DNA from: Microbacterium keratanolyticum
Lineage (GTDB): Bacteria; Actinomycetota; Actinomycetes; Actinomycetales; Microbacteriaceae
Length of the DNA stretch: 64,000 nt
Assembly: GCF_016907255.1 (NCBI RefSeq)
Contig: NZ_JAFBBQ010000001.1
Span: forward strand, 434,001 to 498,000
Direction of reading: 5' to 3'
Both the position numbers and the translations under genes were made by a program. Shown here piece after piece: positions 8,733-16,731 of the stretch. The first letter of the stretch is position 1, and each line of letters starts with the position of its first letter. The notes under the pieces were generated by a model. The model ran no database searches and was not told the origin of the DNA. It saw only the letters and a list, made by a program, of their open reading frames with translations.

Positions 8733-9778
8733 GCTGGCTCGACGGCGACGAAGACGACGACTTCGACGAGTTCGATGACGAAGCCCGCTTCAAGGTGCGC
8801 CCGAACCCCAAAGCCAATCGTCCACGTACGAAGCGGCGGCCTGCGCACGAGGACGCGGAGATCGGCCGCGTGCTGGGCGTCGACCGCGGACGCTACGCCG
8901 TCCTCGTCGGCGAGAACACTCCGGATGAGCACGCCATCACTGCTGCCCGCGCCCGCGAGTTGCGTCGTACGCCGATCGTGACCGGCGACCTTGCCCGCGT
9001 CGTCGGCGACACCTCGGGTGATGAGGGCACGCTCGGACGCATCGTGGGCATCGTGGAGCGCTCATCGCTGCTGCGGCGCAGCGCAGACGACACCGATCAG
9101 GTCGAGCGCGTCATCGTCGCCAACGCCGATCAGATGCTCATCGTGGTGGCGGCGGCCGACCCGGAACCCCGTGAGCGCCTGGTCGACCGCTATCTCGTGG
9201 CGGCGCTGGACGCCGGCATCCGTCCGCTGCTCGTCGTGACGAAGACCGATCTTGCCGACCCGTCGGCGTTCCTGTCGCATTTCGACGGGCTGGATCTGCA
9301 GGTGTTCACGAGCGCGCGCAATGTGATGCCGTTGGACGAGATCGGCGCGGCCCTCATCGGTCACTCCACGGTCTTCGTCGGCCACTCGGGCGTGGGCAAG
9401 TCGACGCTCGTCAACGCGCTCGTCCCCTCCGCACACCGAGCCACAGGACACGTGAACCAGGTGACTGGCCGCGGACGGCACACGTCCTCGTCGACCGTCT
9501 CTCTCCGCTATCGCTCGCCAGAGGGCTCCGGCTGGGTCATCGACACCCCCGGTGTGCGCTCGTTCGGGCTCGGACACGTGAACCCGGAGAACATCCTCGC
9601 CGCGTTCACGGAGCTCGCCGAGATCGCGGAGGACTGCCCGCGCGGCTGCACGCATCTGCCGGATGCCGCAGACTGCGCTCTCAACGATGCGCTGGCCAAT
9701 GGCGAGCTGGGCGAGACGGGAGCGGCGCGTCTGGATTCGGTGCAGCGGCTGCTGCAGACCTTCGGAGATCGGCGCTGA
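8729..9778 (+). CDS. rsgA: Ribosome small-subunit-dependent GTPase RsgA
   Basis: A 349-residue circularly permuted GTPase that acts in late maturation of the 30S subunit. The motif order is G4 (TKTD, 171-174), then G1 (GHSGVGKST, 218-226), then G3 (DTPG, 272-275), diagnostic of the YjeQ/RsgA family. The C-terminal zinc knuckle is visible as C303, C307, H309 and C315. An OB-fold occupies about 40-110. The very acidic N-terminus (first 20 residues rich in Asp/Glu) and the basic stretch after it are typical of actinobacterial members. The GTG start overlaps the aroA stop as GTGA, fixing the start. Confidence 0.95.
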   Translation: MSWLDGDEDDDFDEFDDEARFKVRPNPKANRPRTKRRPAHEDAEIGRVLGVDRGRYAVLVGENTPDEHAITAARARELRRTPIVTGDLARVVGDTSGDEGTLGRIVGIVERSSLLRRSADDTDQVERVIVANADQMLIVVAAADPEPRERLVDRYLVAALDAGIRPLLVVTKTDLADPSAFLSHFDGLDLQVFTSARNVMPLDEIGAALIGHSTVFVGHSGVGKSTLVNALVPSAHRATGHVNQVTGRGRHTSSSTVSLRYRSPEGSGWVIDTPGVRSFGLGHVNPENILAAFTELAEIAEDCPRGCTHLPDAADCALNDALANGELGETGAARLDSVQRLLQTFGDRR

Positions 9779-9792
9779 GCAACCGCACGGCA

Positions 9793-9798
9793 TAGGCT
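9793..9798 (+). promoter_or_regulatory. -10 hexamer TAGGCT, leaderless start of bcp
   Basis: TAGGCT ends 6 nt before the GTG start of bcp and no Shine-Dalgarno sequence is present. Transcription would begin at the start codon, so bcp is probably not just read through from rsgA. Confidence 0.55.
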
Positions 9799-9804
9799 GG
9801 ACGC

Positions 9805-10281
9805 GTGACCATCGAGCGCCTCTCCCCCGGTACCCCTGCCCCTGCTTTCACTCTCCTCGACCAGGACGGCACGCCCGTCTCGCTGTCGGATCTGCGCGGA
9901 CAGAAGACGATCCTGTATTTCTACCCGGCGGCGATGACGCCGGGTTGCACCACGCAGGCGTGCGACTTCCGCGACAGCATCGGCTCGCTGCAGGGTGCCG
10001 GCTACACCGTCATCGGCATCTCGCGGGATGAGCCTGCGAAGCTTCGAGAGTTCCGCGAGAGGGACGGACTCACCTTCACGCTGCTGAGCGACCCCGACCA
10101 CACCGTCCATGCGGCGTATGCCGCCTGGGGCGAGAAGATGAACTACGGCAAGGTCATCGAGGGCGTCATCCGCTCGACGTTCATCCTCGACGAAGAGGGA
10201 ACGATCGTCGAGGCGCTCTACAACGTCAAGGCCACCGGCCACGTCGCGCGTCTGCGCAAGATGCTGCAGATCGACGCCTGA
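9805..10281 (+). CDS. bcp: Thioredoxin-dependent thiol peroxidase (Bcp/PrxQ)
   Basis: A 158-residue peroxiredoxin that reduces hydrogen peroxide and organic peroxides using thioredoxin. The active segment PGCTTQAC carries the peroxidatic cysteine C48 and the resolving cysteine C53, spaced as in the alpha-type PrxQ group that forms an intramolecular disulfide. The thioredoxin fold spans almost the whole chain. The GTG start is supported by the -10 hexamer just upstream and by the standard family length. It converges with a small membrane protein gene only 6 nt downstream. Confidence 0.95.
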   Translation: MTIERLSPGTPAPAFTLLDQDGTPVSLSDLRGQKTILYFYPAAMTPGCTTQACDFRDSIGSLQGAGYTVIGISRDEPAKLREFRERDGLTFTLLSDPDHTVHAAYAAWGEKMNYGKVIEGVIRSTFILDEEGTIVEALYNVKATGHVARLRKMLQIDA

Positions 10282-10287
10282 GCAGTG

Positions 10288-10698
10288 TCAGTGGGTCTCG
10301 TCGTCGCTGAGGCGACGGCGGGACTCCTGCGCACCTGCACGGCGTGCGACGCTGATCAGCAGGACCAGCCCCACCAGTCCGGATCCCCCGACGCCCAGGA
10401 CGAACGCCCAGGGCAACGGCTGCACCGACAGCGCGCTGAAGGCCGTCGCGATCGCGAGGACCTGCACGGCGACGCCGCCGGATCGCGCCCAGCCCTTGCC
10501 CCGCAGCACACCCACGGCGAAGGCGACGAGGCCGACGCCGGCGATGAGCGTGAGCACGATCAGTGCGATAGCGGTCGGTATGGATGCGGCGTTGCCTGCG
10601 CCCAGTCCGAAGAGCTCCAGCAGGGCGATGATCACGAGTGCTGCGCCCTCGAGAGCGAGCAGGCCGGATGCCGCCCAGACCAACGTGGACGCGCGCAT
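10288..10698 (-). CDS. Small four-helix membrane protein, function unknown
   Basis: A 136-residue protein with four hydrophobic segments (about 5-28, 39-64, 75-93, 97-116) and a charged C-terminal tail rich in Arg, Asp and His. The ATG is preceded by an AGGAGG site. No catalytic motif is visible. It resembles uncharacterised integral membrane proteins common in Microbacteriaceae. It converges with bcp and is divergent from whiB1. No function can be assigned. Confidence 0.7.
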   Translation of the reverse strand: MRASTLVWAASGLLALEGAALVIIALLELFGLGAGNAASIPTAIALIVLTLIAGVGLVAFAVGVLRGKGWARSGGVAVQVLAIATAFSALSVQPLPWAFVLGVGGSGLVGLVLLISVARRAGAQESRRRLSDDETH

Positions 10699-10743
10699 AA
10701 TCCTCCTGATGCAGATGATTCTTGAGGAACTGTGGAAAAACCC

Positions 10744-10772
10744 TTGATCCTACGCGTTCCATGTACGAGAAT
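10744..10772 (+). promoter_or_regulatory. Putative sigma-A promoter and long leader of whiB1
   Basis: TTGATC (10744-10749), a 17-nt spacer and GAGAAT (10767-10772) fit a housekeeping promoter. It would give whiB1 a leader of about 125 nt, which contains a GCGAGC-GAGA-GCTCGC hairpin (10807-10822). A DnaA-box-like TGTGGAAAA (10731-10739) lies just upstream. Translation of whiB1 itself starts from a GAGGAG site. Confidence 0.4.
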
Positions 10773-10905
10773 AGACCACAGCCATGTGCTCCCACAGCGG
10801 CGTGGGGCGAGCGAGAGCTCGCATCACCACCGGGCACGACCCGAATCGTCGCCCGGCTTCGAGCGCGCGTTCGCGTGCTCACCGATTCCACACTGAGGAG
10901 CCCCC

Positions 10906-11154
10906 ATGGATTGGCGCGACAAAGCCGCCTGCCTGACCGTCGACCCCGAGCTGTTCTTCCCGGTCGGTAACACCGGGCCAGCTGTCGACCAGATCGAGAA
11001 GGCCAAGGCCGTCTGCGCCCGGTGCACCGTCACCGAGATCTGCCTGCAGTACGCCCTCGAGTCCAGCCAGGACTCCGGGGTCTGGGGCGGACTGTCCGAG
11101 GATGAGCGCCGCGCACTGAAGCGCCGCGCCGCGCGCGCCCGCCGCGCATCCTGA
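10906..11154 (+). CDS. whiB1: WhiB-family iron-sulfur transcription factor, WhiB1 type
   Basis: An 82-residue Wbl protein. Four cysteines (C9, C37, C40, C46; pattern C-Xn-CxxC-x5-C) hold a nitric-oxide-sensitive [4Fe-4S] cluster. The turn GVWGG (58-62) and the basic tail RRALKRRAARARR form the sigma-contacting and DNA-binding end. The start DWRDKAAC and the DPELFFPVGN segment are closest to WhiB1, an essential regulator in mycobacteria that binds region 4 of the primary sigma factor. It is followed by a strong terminator and then convergent pdtaS, the same neighbour as in M. tuberculosis (whiB1-pdtaS). Start chosen by the GAGGAG site and family length. Confidence 0.95.
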   Translation: MDWRDKAACLTVDPELFFPVGNTGPAVDQIEKAKAVCARCTVTEICLQYALESSQDSGVWGGLSEDERRALKRRAARARRAS

Positions 11155-11168
11155 CACACCGCACTTCA

Positions 11169-11216
11169 CGCGAGGGCGGGGAGCGGATGCTGTTGCATCC
11201 ACTCCCCGCCCTCGCG
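11169..11216. terminator. Bidirectional intrinsic terminator between whiB1 and pdtaS
   Basis: Perfect 15-nt arms CGCGAGGGCGGGGAG (11169-11183) and its complement (11202-11216) enclose an inner GGATGC-TGTT-GCATCC stem. It lies 14 nt after the whiB1 stop and 10 nt after the end of pdtaS, so it serves both convergent genes. Confidence 0.85.
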
Positions 11217-11226
11217 TCGCATCCGC

Positions 11227-12723
11227 CTACTTGTTGAGCCAGCGCAGCGGGATGTTGATCGTCACCTCGGTGCCGACAGCAGCGCCGTCGACGTTCGCGG
11301 CGTGCCAGTCGATGGATCCGCCGAGCTCACCCTGAATGAGGGTGCGCACGATCTGCGTGCCCAGCCCCTGTCCGACGCGCCCCTCGGGCAGACCGTGGCC
11401 GGTGTCCGCGACGCTGACGCGCAGGTTCGACTCCGTGCGGACGGCATCGATCGTCACGAAGCCCTCCTGCCCTGCGAGACCATGTTCCACCGCGTTCGTG
11501 ACGAGCTCGGTGAGCGCAAGCGCCAGTGGCGTCGCGTACTCGCTCGGCAGCACGCCGAAGCGGCCGGTGGACTGTGTGCGCGCTCGCGTGTTCGGAGCAG
11601 CTGCGACCTCGGCGACAAGCTTCAGCACCCGAGCGAAGACCTCATCGAAGTCGACCTGCTGCGCCAGCCCCTCCGAGAGCGTGTCGTGCACGACCGCGAT
11701 CGACGCGACGCGACGCATGGCCTGTGTCAGCGCCTCGCGCGCCTCATCCGAATGCGTGCGACGTGCCTGGATGCGCAGCAGCGATGCCACCGTCTGAAGG
11801 TTGTTCTTCACGCGGTGGTGGATCTCGCGGATCGTCGCGTCCTTGGTGATGAGCTCCTGCTCCTGGTGACGCAGCTCGGAGACATCCCGGCACAGCACGA
11901 TCGCGCCGATCCGCGTGCCGCGGTCGCGCAGCGGAATCGCACGCAGCGACACCGTCACCCCGCGCGCCTCCATGTCGGTGCGCCACGGCGCGCGGCCTGT
12001 GACGACGACGGGGAGCGACTCGTCGACCTGGTGCGTCGAGGGCAGAATACGCGTGGTGACCTCGACGAGCGACTCGCCCTCGAGCTCGTCATCGAAGCCC
12101 ATGCGGTTGAACGCCGACAGCGCGTTCGGGCTCGCGAAGGTGACCATCCCGTCGACGTCGAGGCGGATCAGCCCGTCCGACGCCCGCGGAGCGCCGCGGC
12201 GCGGAGACGTGGGCGCGGAGAGGTCGGGGAACTCGCCCGTAGCGATCATCCGGCAGAGGTCGTCGGCACACTCGTTGAACGTGATCTGCTGACGCGACGG
12301 CGTACGAGCGTCATTGAGGTTCGTGTGGCGCGTGAGCACGCCGATCACCGCAGGCACCTCGCCGTCCTTCGTGCGCTCGCGCACGATCGGCACAGCACGC
12401 ACGCGCGTTGGAGTCTCTTCGAACCAGTCCGGTGAGGATGAGTCGACGATCTGGGCGGAGTCGAAGGCCCCCTGCACCTGCGTGCGCCACTGCGGACGCA
12501 CCTGATCTCCGACGATGTCGCGATAGAACAGCGTTGCCGCGCTGCTCGGTCGCGTATGTGCGACCGCGACGAAGGAGCCATCCGCTGTCGCCACCCAGAT
12601 GACGATGTCGGCGAAGGCAAGATCGGCGATCAGCTGACCGTCACCGGAGAGGCGGTGGAGCCATTCGACGTCAGCGTCGTTCAGGCGTCCCTGGGCATGC
12701 ACAAGGTCACTAAGTGTTGACAC
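11227..12723 (-). CDS. pdtaS: Sensor histidine kinase PdtaS (HisKA_2 family)
   Basis: A soluble 498-residue kinase with no membrane segment. Order: GAF domain (about 5-140), PAS domain (about 180-285), HisKA_2 phosphoacceptor helix with HHRVKNNLQT (phospho-His H303, the same position as in M. tuberculosis PdtaS) and an HATPase domain (about 385-498; ELVTNAVEHG, DTGHGLP). In mycobacteria PdtaS phosphorylates PdtaR, an ANTAR RNA-binding response regulator that controls antitermination, and it senses cyclic-di-GMP and metals. PdtaR is not in this window. The GTG start lies 6 nt after a TAGGCT -10 hexamer, indicating a leaderless transcript. It is convergent with whiB1. Confidence 0.94.
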   Translation of the reverse strand: MSTLSDLVHAQGRLNDADVEWLHRLSGDGQLIADLAFADIVIWVATADGSFVAVAHTRPSSAATLFYRDIVGDQVRPQWRTQVQGAFDSAQIVDSSSPDWFEETPTRVRAVPIVRERTKDGEVPAVIGVLTRHTNLNDARTPSRQQITFNECADDLCRMIATGEFPDLSAPTSPRRGAPRASDGLIRLDVDGMVTFASPNALSAFNRMGFDDELEGESLVEVTTRILPSTHQVDESLPVVVTGRAPWRTDMEARGVTVSLRAIPLRDRGTRIGAIVLCRDVSELRHQEQELITKDATIREIHHRVKNNLQTVASLLRIQARRTHSDEAREALTQAMRRVASIAVVHDTLSEGLAQQVDFDEVFARVLKLVAEVAAAPNTRARTQSTGRFGVLPSEYATPLALALTELVTNAVEHGLAGQEGFVTIDAVRTESNLRVSVADTGHGLPEGRVGQGLGTQIVRTLIQGELGGSIDWHAANVDGAAVGTEVTINIPLRWLNK

Positions 12724-12729
12724 CCTCTC

Positions 12730-12735
12730 AGCCTA
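12730..12735 (-). promoter_or_regulatory. -10 hexamer TAGGCT, leaderless start of pdtaS
   Basis: On the minus strand TAGGCT ends 6 nt before the GTG of pdtaS. Its first three bases are also the TAG stop codon of the upstream regulator gene, so the end of one gene doubles as the promoter of the next. Confidence 0.55.
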
Positions 12736-13596
12736 CGGCGCGCGGTGCCCTTCCACCGCCGCACGCGTCGCACGCAGCATCACATCGGTGCCGGCGACAT
12801 CGCCCTGAACCAGACGGACGTACAGGAAGTCGATGATCGCCATCTGCGCCAGGCGGCTCGACATCGCGCCCGCGCGGAAGACATCCTCCTCCGCGACGGT
12901 CGCGAGGAGCAGTTCAGCCGCACGGCCCAGCGGTGAGTGCGGAGCGTTCGTGATCGCGACGGTGCGCGCGCCCTGCCGCTCCGCGAGCGCCAGGAACTCG
13001 ACCGCCTCGTGAGTCTGTCCCGTATGCGACACCGCGATCGCGACAGCACCGGGACGTGTGACGGCGACGGAGGTGAGCGCAAGGTGCGTATCCGTCCAGT
13101 GCACGCTCGGAATGCCCAGACGGTGGAGCTTGATGTGCAGATCGCTCGCGGCGAGTCCACTCGATCCGATGCCGAAGACATCGACGCGCGGCGCGTCGCG
13201 CAGGGCGCTGGCGACGATGTCGAGGGCATCCAGATCGACCGCGCGCGCAGTGTTCTCGATCGCGCGGACCTGCTGGGATGCCACCTTCGCGACGACATCG
13301 GCGAGGGAGTCGGATGCGGCGATCTCCGCGTCTGACACACGGAACACGCCCTCGGCCGGGTCGGCGTGCGCATGGGCCGTGCCCACGGCGATGCGGAAGT
13401 CCTTGTAGCCGGAGAATCCTGCCGCGCGGCACAGACGCGCAACCGTGCCCGGAGAGGTGTCACACAGAGAAGCGAGCTGCGAGATCGTCGATTCCACGAC
13501 CACGAGCGGTCGCGCCAGCACCGCATCCGCGACACGCCGTTCAGAACTGCTGAGTCGTGGAAGAGCGCGTTGCAGCGCGAGGATTCCGCTGTTCAT
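12733..13596 (-). CDS. MurR/RpiR-family transcriptional regulator
   Basis: A 287-residue regulator with an N-terminal helix-turn-helix of the RpiR type (about 1-75; SQLASLCDTSPGTVARLCRAAGFSGYKDF) and a C-terminal SIS sugar-phosphate binding domain (about 120-260). RpiR proteins bind DNA as dimers and respond to phosphosugars. It is divergent from murQ with 109 nt between, so it most likely controls murQ and the following kinase in response to N-acetylmuramate 6-phosphate, as MurR does in E. coli. An AAGGGAA ribosome site precedes the ATG. A short palindrome in the gap (13635-13645) is a candidate operator. Confidence 0.9.
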   Translation of the reverse strand: MNSGILALQRALPRLSSSERRVADAVLARPLVVVESTISQLASLCDTSPGTVARLCRAAGFSGYKDFRIAVGTAHAHADPAEGVFRVSDAEIAASDSLADVVAKVASQQVRAIENTARAVDLDALDIVASALRDAPRVDVFGIGSSGLAASDLHIKLHRLGIPSVHWTDTHLALTSVAVTRPGAVAIAVSHTGQTHEAVEFLALAERQGARTVAITNAPHSPLGRAAELLLATVAEEDVFRAGAMSSRLAQMAIIDFLYVRLVQGDVAGTDVMLRATRAAVEGHRAP

Positions 13597-13634
13597 CCAC
13601 GTTCCCTTCTCGAGTGACCACCGCTCTGATAAAT

Positions 13635-13645
13635 ATTGTCACAAT
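13635..13645. promoter_or_regulatory. Candidate RpiR operator ATTGTCACAAT in the rpiR-murQ gap
   Basis: An 11-bp palindrome (ATTGT-C-ACAAT) in an AT-rich patch that stands out against the GC-rich surroundings. It is about 40 nt upstream of the regulator start and 60 nt upstream of murQ, where a dimeric repressor could control both directions. The AT-rich segment just downstream (around 13660-13670, GATACTTTTAGT) may hold the murQ -10 element. Confidence 0.45.
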
Positions 13646-13705
13646 TTCGAGAAACCTGCGATACTTTTAGTCACGTCGGCTTTCACTGCCAGAGGAGTAC
13701 CCGCG

Positions 13706-14629
13706 ATGACCACCCCCGCAGCAACCCCCGCCACCGCACTGCCCCCCACGGAGCAGCGCCTGGCAGACTCGCGCGACCTCGACCTGCTGCCCTCGCTCGA
13801 CGTCCTGATGCTGCTCAACGACCAGGACCGTGTCGCCGTGGACGCCACCCGCGCCGCTCTCCCCCAGCTCGCCGCCCTCGTCGACGAGGCGGCCGCACGA
13901 TTCCGCCGCGGCGGCACCGTGCACTACTTCGGAGCGGGCACCTCCGGCCGACTCGGTGTGCTCGACGCCGCCGAGCTCCTGCCGACGTTCAACCTGGAAC
14001 CCGGACGGGTGACCGCACATATAGCCGGCGGCGACGCTGCCATCGTGCACGCGGTCGAGAACGCCGAGGACTCCGCCGAGGAGGGGGCGACGGCAGCCGT
14101 TTCACTCGGCCCCGACGATGTCGCCATCGGCCTCGCCGCCAGCGGCAACACCCCCTATGTCGGAGGCGCGCTCAGGGCCGCACGCGCCCAGGGCGCGTTC
14201 ACCGCGCTCATCTCCAGCAACCCGCAGGCGCGCCTCATCCCGCTCGCCGACATCCATGTCCTCCTCGACACGGGCGCTGAGGTTCTCACCGGATCCACCC
14301 GCCTGAAAGCCGCCACGGCCGAGAAGCTCGTGCTCAACGGCTTCTCCACCGCGCTCATGGTCGCCGTCGGACGCACCTGGTCGAACCTCATGGTGTCGAT
14401 GGTCGCGACGAACGAGAAGCTTCGAGAGCGCACGGTTCGCATCCTCCGCGAGGCGACCGGCCTCGACGACGAAGAGGCCCGCGCCCTGCTCACCCTGACG
14501 GACGGCGACCTGAAGACCGCGATCGTGTCAAACCTCGCCACGGCGGATGCTGCAGACTCCCGTGCCGCCCTCGCGTCCGCAAACGGCTCCGTGCGTGGCG
14601 CGCTCGCGCTGCTGACCACCGGAGCCTGA
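13706..14629 (+). CDS. murQ: N-acetylmuramic acid 6-phosphate etherase
   Basis: A 307-residue SIS-domain enzyme that cleaves the lactyl ether of MurNAc 6-phosphate to GlcNAc 6-phosphate and D-lactate, a step of peptidoglycan recycling. The signature YFGAGTSGRLGVLDAAE (about 73-89) contains the catalytic-region glutamate; SGNTPYVGGAL and STRLKAATAEK lie in the sugar-phosphate site. Start set at 13706 by AGAGGAG upstream and by family length, although the frame stays open further upstream. The sugar kinase gene follows after 4 nt. No phosphotransferase (PTS) gene is nearby. Confidence 0.95.
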   Translation: MTTPAATPATALPPTEQRLADSRDLDLLPSLDVLMLLNDQDRVAVDATRAALPQLAALVDEAAARFRRGGTVHYFGAGTSGRLGVLDAAELLPTFNLEPGRVTAHIAGGDAAIVHAVENAEDSAEEGATAAVSLGPDDVAIGLAASGNTPYVGGALRAARAQGAFTALISSNPQARLIPLADIHVLLDTGAEVLTGSTRLKAATAEKLVLNGFSTALMVAVGRTWSNLMVSMVATNEKLRERTVRILREATGLDDEEARALLTLTDGDLKTAIVSNLATADAADSRAALASANGSVRGALALLTTGA

Positions 14630-14633
14630 GCTG

Positions 14634-15596
14634 ATGCGCGTCCTCGGCATCGACATCGGCGGCTCTGGCAGTCGCCTGGCGCTGCGCGAGAGCTCGACGG
14701 AACCCCGCGACGAGCGCGAAGGCCCCGCAACCCGCATCACGGCCGCGGGCGCAGCCGTCGACGCCGTCGCCCTGGCCGCACTGCGCACCGCCGCCGAAGC
14801 GTGGCCGACGCAGATCCGCGAGGTATCCGCGATCGGGATCGGTGCCAGCGGTCTCGGCACGCTGGTCGCGGACCACGCGAAGCTGCTCACCGGCCTGCGG
14901 GACGAAGCGCGGACGCTCGGATTCAGCGCATCCTTCGCAGCGGAGCCCACCGTGGTGATGGCGATCGATGCCGTGACCGCGCACCTTGGCGCCCTTGATG
15001 GCGCCTCCGGAGCGATCGTCGCACTCGGGACCGGCGCGATCGCGCTCGGCGGCGACGGACACGCGCTCTGGCATCGCGTGGACGGCTGGGGCCACCTGCT
15101 CGGTGACCGCGGCGGCGGAGCGGAGATCGGCATGCAGGGACTGCGCGCCGCGCTGCGCGCATTCGATGGGATCGATCCGGCGAACACGGCTCTTCTGACA
15201 GCGGCACGGGCGCGCTTCGGCGAGCCCGCCGCGTGGCCGGGACTGCTCTACACCCGGGACGATCGCGCCGGAGTGCTCGCCTCGTTCGCGGCGGATGTCG
15301 CGGCCCTCGGCGCGCACGACGCGGTGGCCCACGAGATCCTCGCGACCGCCGGGGCGGATGCGGCGCGCTCCGCGATCGCTGCGCTCGTCCCCGGTATCGC
15401 TCCGCGGATCGCCCTCACGGGCGGGATCGCGCGCTCGTCGATCGTGACCGGGTCTTTCGCGGACACCGTGACAGCACTGCGTCCAGACGTCGCACAGGTC
15501 TCCCCCGCCGGGGATCCGCTGCACGGTGCTCTGCTTCTCGCGGAGCGCGCGGCGACAGGCGCCCTTGAGGCACGCCCGGACTACGTCTGGATCTAG
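14634..15596 (+). CDS. BadF/BcrA-type sugar kinase (probable N-acetylmuramate / N-acetylglucosamine kinase)
   Basis: A 320-residue ASKHA-fold kinase. The N-terminal phosphate-1 motif VLGIDIGGSGSRLAL (3-17), the GTGAIALGG loop (about 138-146), and GDRGGGAEIGMQGL (about 159-172) fit the BadF/BadG/BcrA/BcrD family that includes eukaryotic NagK and clostridial MurK. It sits 4 nt after murQ, so the likely job is to phosphorylate MurNAc (and perhaps GlcNAc) taken up without a PTS, making the substrate for MurQ. This substrate is inferred from context. The TAG stop overlaps the stop of the convergent downstream gene (shared CTAG). Confidence 0.85.
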   Translation: MRVLGIDIGGSGSRLALRESSTEPRDEREGPATRITAAGAAVDAVALAALRTAAEAWPTQIREVSAIGIGASGLGTLVADHAKLLTGLRDEARTLGFSASFAAEPTVVMAIDAVTAHLGALDGASGAIVALGTGAIALGGDGHALWHRVDGWGHLLGDRGGGAEIGMQGLRAALRAFDGIDPANTALLTAARARFGEPAAWPGLLYTRDDRAGVLASFAADVAALGAHDAVAHEILATAGADAARSAIAALVPGIAPRIALTGGIARSSIVTGSFADTVTALRPDVAQVSPAGDPLHGALLLAERAATGALEARPDYVWI

Positions 15597-15982
15597 AGAA
15601 TCGCGAGAGTCGTGACGCGCCAGCGCTGATCGAGACCTTCCAGGCGCATCGCGACAGCGCGCGTGCGCGCAGGCGTCGCCACGATGACCGTGGCCTCGAC
15701 GATGCCATCGGCCGGCTCGCAGGTGCGCGTCGACAGGATCTGGAACACCGGACGGGCCGGTGCGACGCCCCGTGCGCTGCGCGCCCGGGCGGAGAGGTTC
15801 GCGCGGACCAGGAGGGAGCGGTAGGCGTCCTCGGTGAACCAGCGGATCAGCTGCTCCGCCTCGCGGACCCCGCCCAGCACCTCCAGCGCTCCTCGCGTCA
15901 GGCTCTCCAGGAGCGGCGCGGGGTCGGGCAGGTCTACGGACGACGTCGGCTGTACGGCGAACTGTTCGAGCGTTCTCATCAA
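15593..15982 (-). CDS. Rv3235-like conserved actinobacterial protein (DUF6459)
   Basis: A 129-residue protein with no membrane segment. The central helix REAEQLIRWFTEDAYRSL and the C-terminal beta-rich part (VVEATVIV... LEGLDQRWRVTTL) resemble the Rv3235 family found close to secA in many actinobacteria, which matches its position here. Two adjacent ATG codons (15982 and 15979) are possible starts. No enzymatic motif is seen and the role is unknown. Confidence 0.75.
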   Translation of the reverse strand: MMRTLEQFAVQPTSSVDLPDPAPLLESLTRGALEVLGGVREAEQLIRWFTEDAYRSLLVRANLSARARSARGVAPARPVFQILSTRTCEPADGIVEATVIVATPARTRAVAMRLEGLDQRWRVTTLAIL

Positions 15983-16056
15983 TGACTCTCTTCAGAAATC
16001 GTGTGCGAGCAGTAGAGCATGATGCGAAGTCACCGCGGGGGCCGCGATTCCAAGAA

Positions 16057-16065
16057 TGTGGATAA
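16057..16065 (-). promoter_or_regulatory. DnaA-box sequence (TTATCCACA) upstream of 16107
   Basis: TGTGGATAA on the plus strand is a perfect DnaA-box complement. It lies about 50 nt before the GTG at 16107. The same 9-mer recurs at 17061-17069 at almost the same distance from the next rightward gene. Confidence 0.4.
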
Positions 16066-16093
16066 CCCGTAACGCCCCTCCGACGTCTGGGCC

Positions 16094-16099
16094 TACTCT
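16094..16099 (+). promoter_or_regulatory. -10 hexamer TACTCT, leaderless start at 16107
   Basis: TACTCT ends 7 nt before the GTG and no Shine-Dalgarno sequence is present, which favours the GTG over the upstream in-frame ATG at 16056. Confidence 0.45.
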
Positions 16100-16106
16100 C
16101 GAAGCC

Positions 16107-16709
16107 GTGGAATGGGATCGTCTCTTCGAAGACCTCGAAGATCAGCTCGCCTCCGGCTGGGAGGCGGAGCGCGCTGCGCTGAACGCCGAGTCAGAGCGGC
16201 TGCGCATCGCCCGGCTCGATCTGCGCACGAGGGCTCACACGCTCTCCGCCGAGGGCGCAGCCGTCGCCCTGACGCTCGCCGATGCCAGCACCGCTTCCGG
16301 GCGCCTGCGGGCGGTCGGCGCGGATTGGCTCGCCCTCGAGCCTTCTGCCGGTCACGCCCTGATCCTCATGCCCCTTGCCAGCATCACCCTCTGGGCCATG
16401 GACCACCCGACCCTTCTCGCGAGCAGCGCACCCAGCGACGGACTCTCGGTGGTGCGCGAACGCATGACCCTCGGATTCGTCCTGCGCGATCTCGCTCGAC
16501 GACGCGTGCGGGTGACGATCCGCATCCGCGGCGGACAGGAGCTCAGCGGCACGATCGACCGGGCCGGTGCGGATCATCTGGACCTCGCGCTGCATGACCT
16601 CAACGAGCCGCGTCGCGCTCAGGCCGTGCGCGGCTTTCGGATCGTCCCGTTCGACGCACTGCTGAGCGTGCACGCCGAACGGGTCGCTCTGGGCGGCGTG
16701 CTCGACTGA
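16107..16709 (+). CDS. Conserved hypothetical protein with coiled N-terminus
   Basis: A 200-residue soluble protein. The first ~50 residues are a charged amphipathic helix (LEDQLASGWEAERAALNAES). The rest is beta-rich and contains two short Sm-like strand pairs, VALTLADASTASGRLRAVG and VTIRIRGGQELSGTIDRAG, each followed by DWLALEP or DHLDLAL. That duplicated pattern suggests two related small barrels. Similar proteins occur in Microbacteriaceae, but no function is known. The GTG was chosen because of the -10 hexamer upstream; an ATG at 16056 would add 17 residues encoded by promoter-like DNA. Confidence 0.7.
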   Translation: MEWDRLFEDLEDQLASGWEAERAALNAESERLRIARLDLRTRAHTLSAEGAAVALTLADASTASGRLRAVGADWLALEPSAGHALILMPLASITLWAMDHPTLLASSAPSDGLSVVRERMTLGFVLRDLARRRVRVTIRIRGGQELSGTIDRAGADHLDLALHDLNEPRRAQAVRGFRIVPFDALLSVHAERVALGGVLD

Positions 16710-16731
16710 GCACCGGCGCCGCTCTGCGGGA

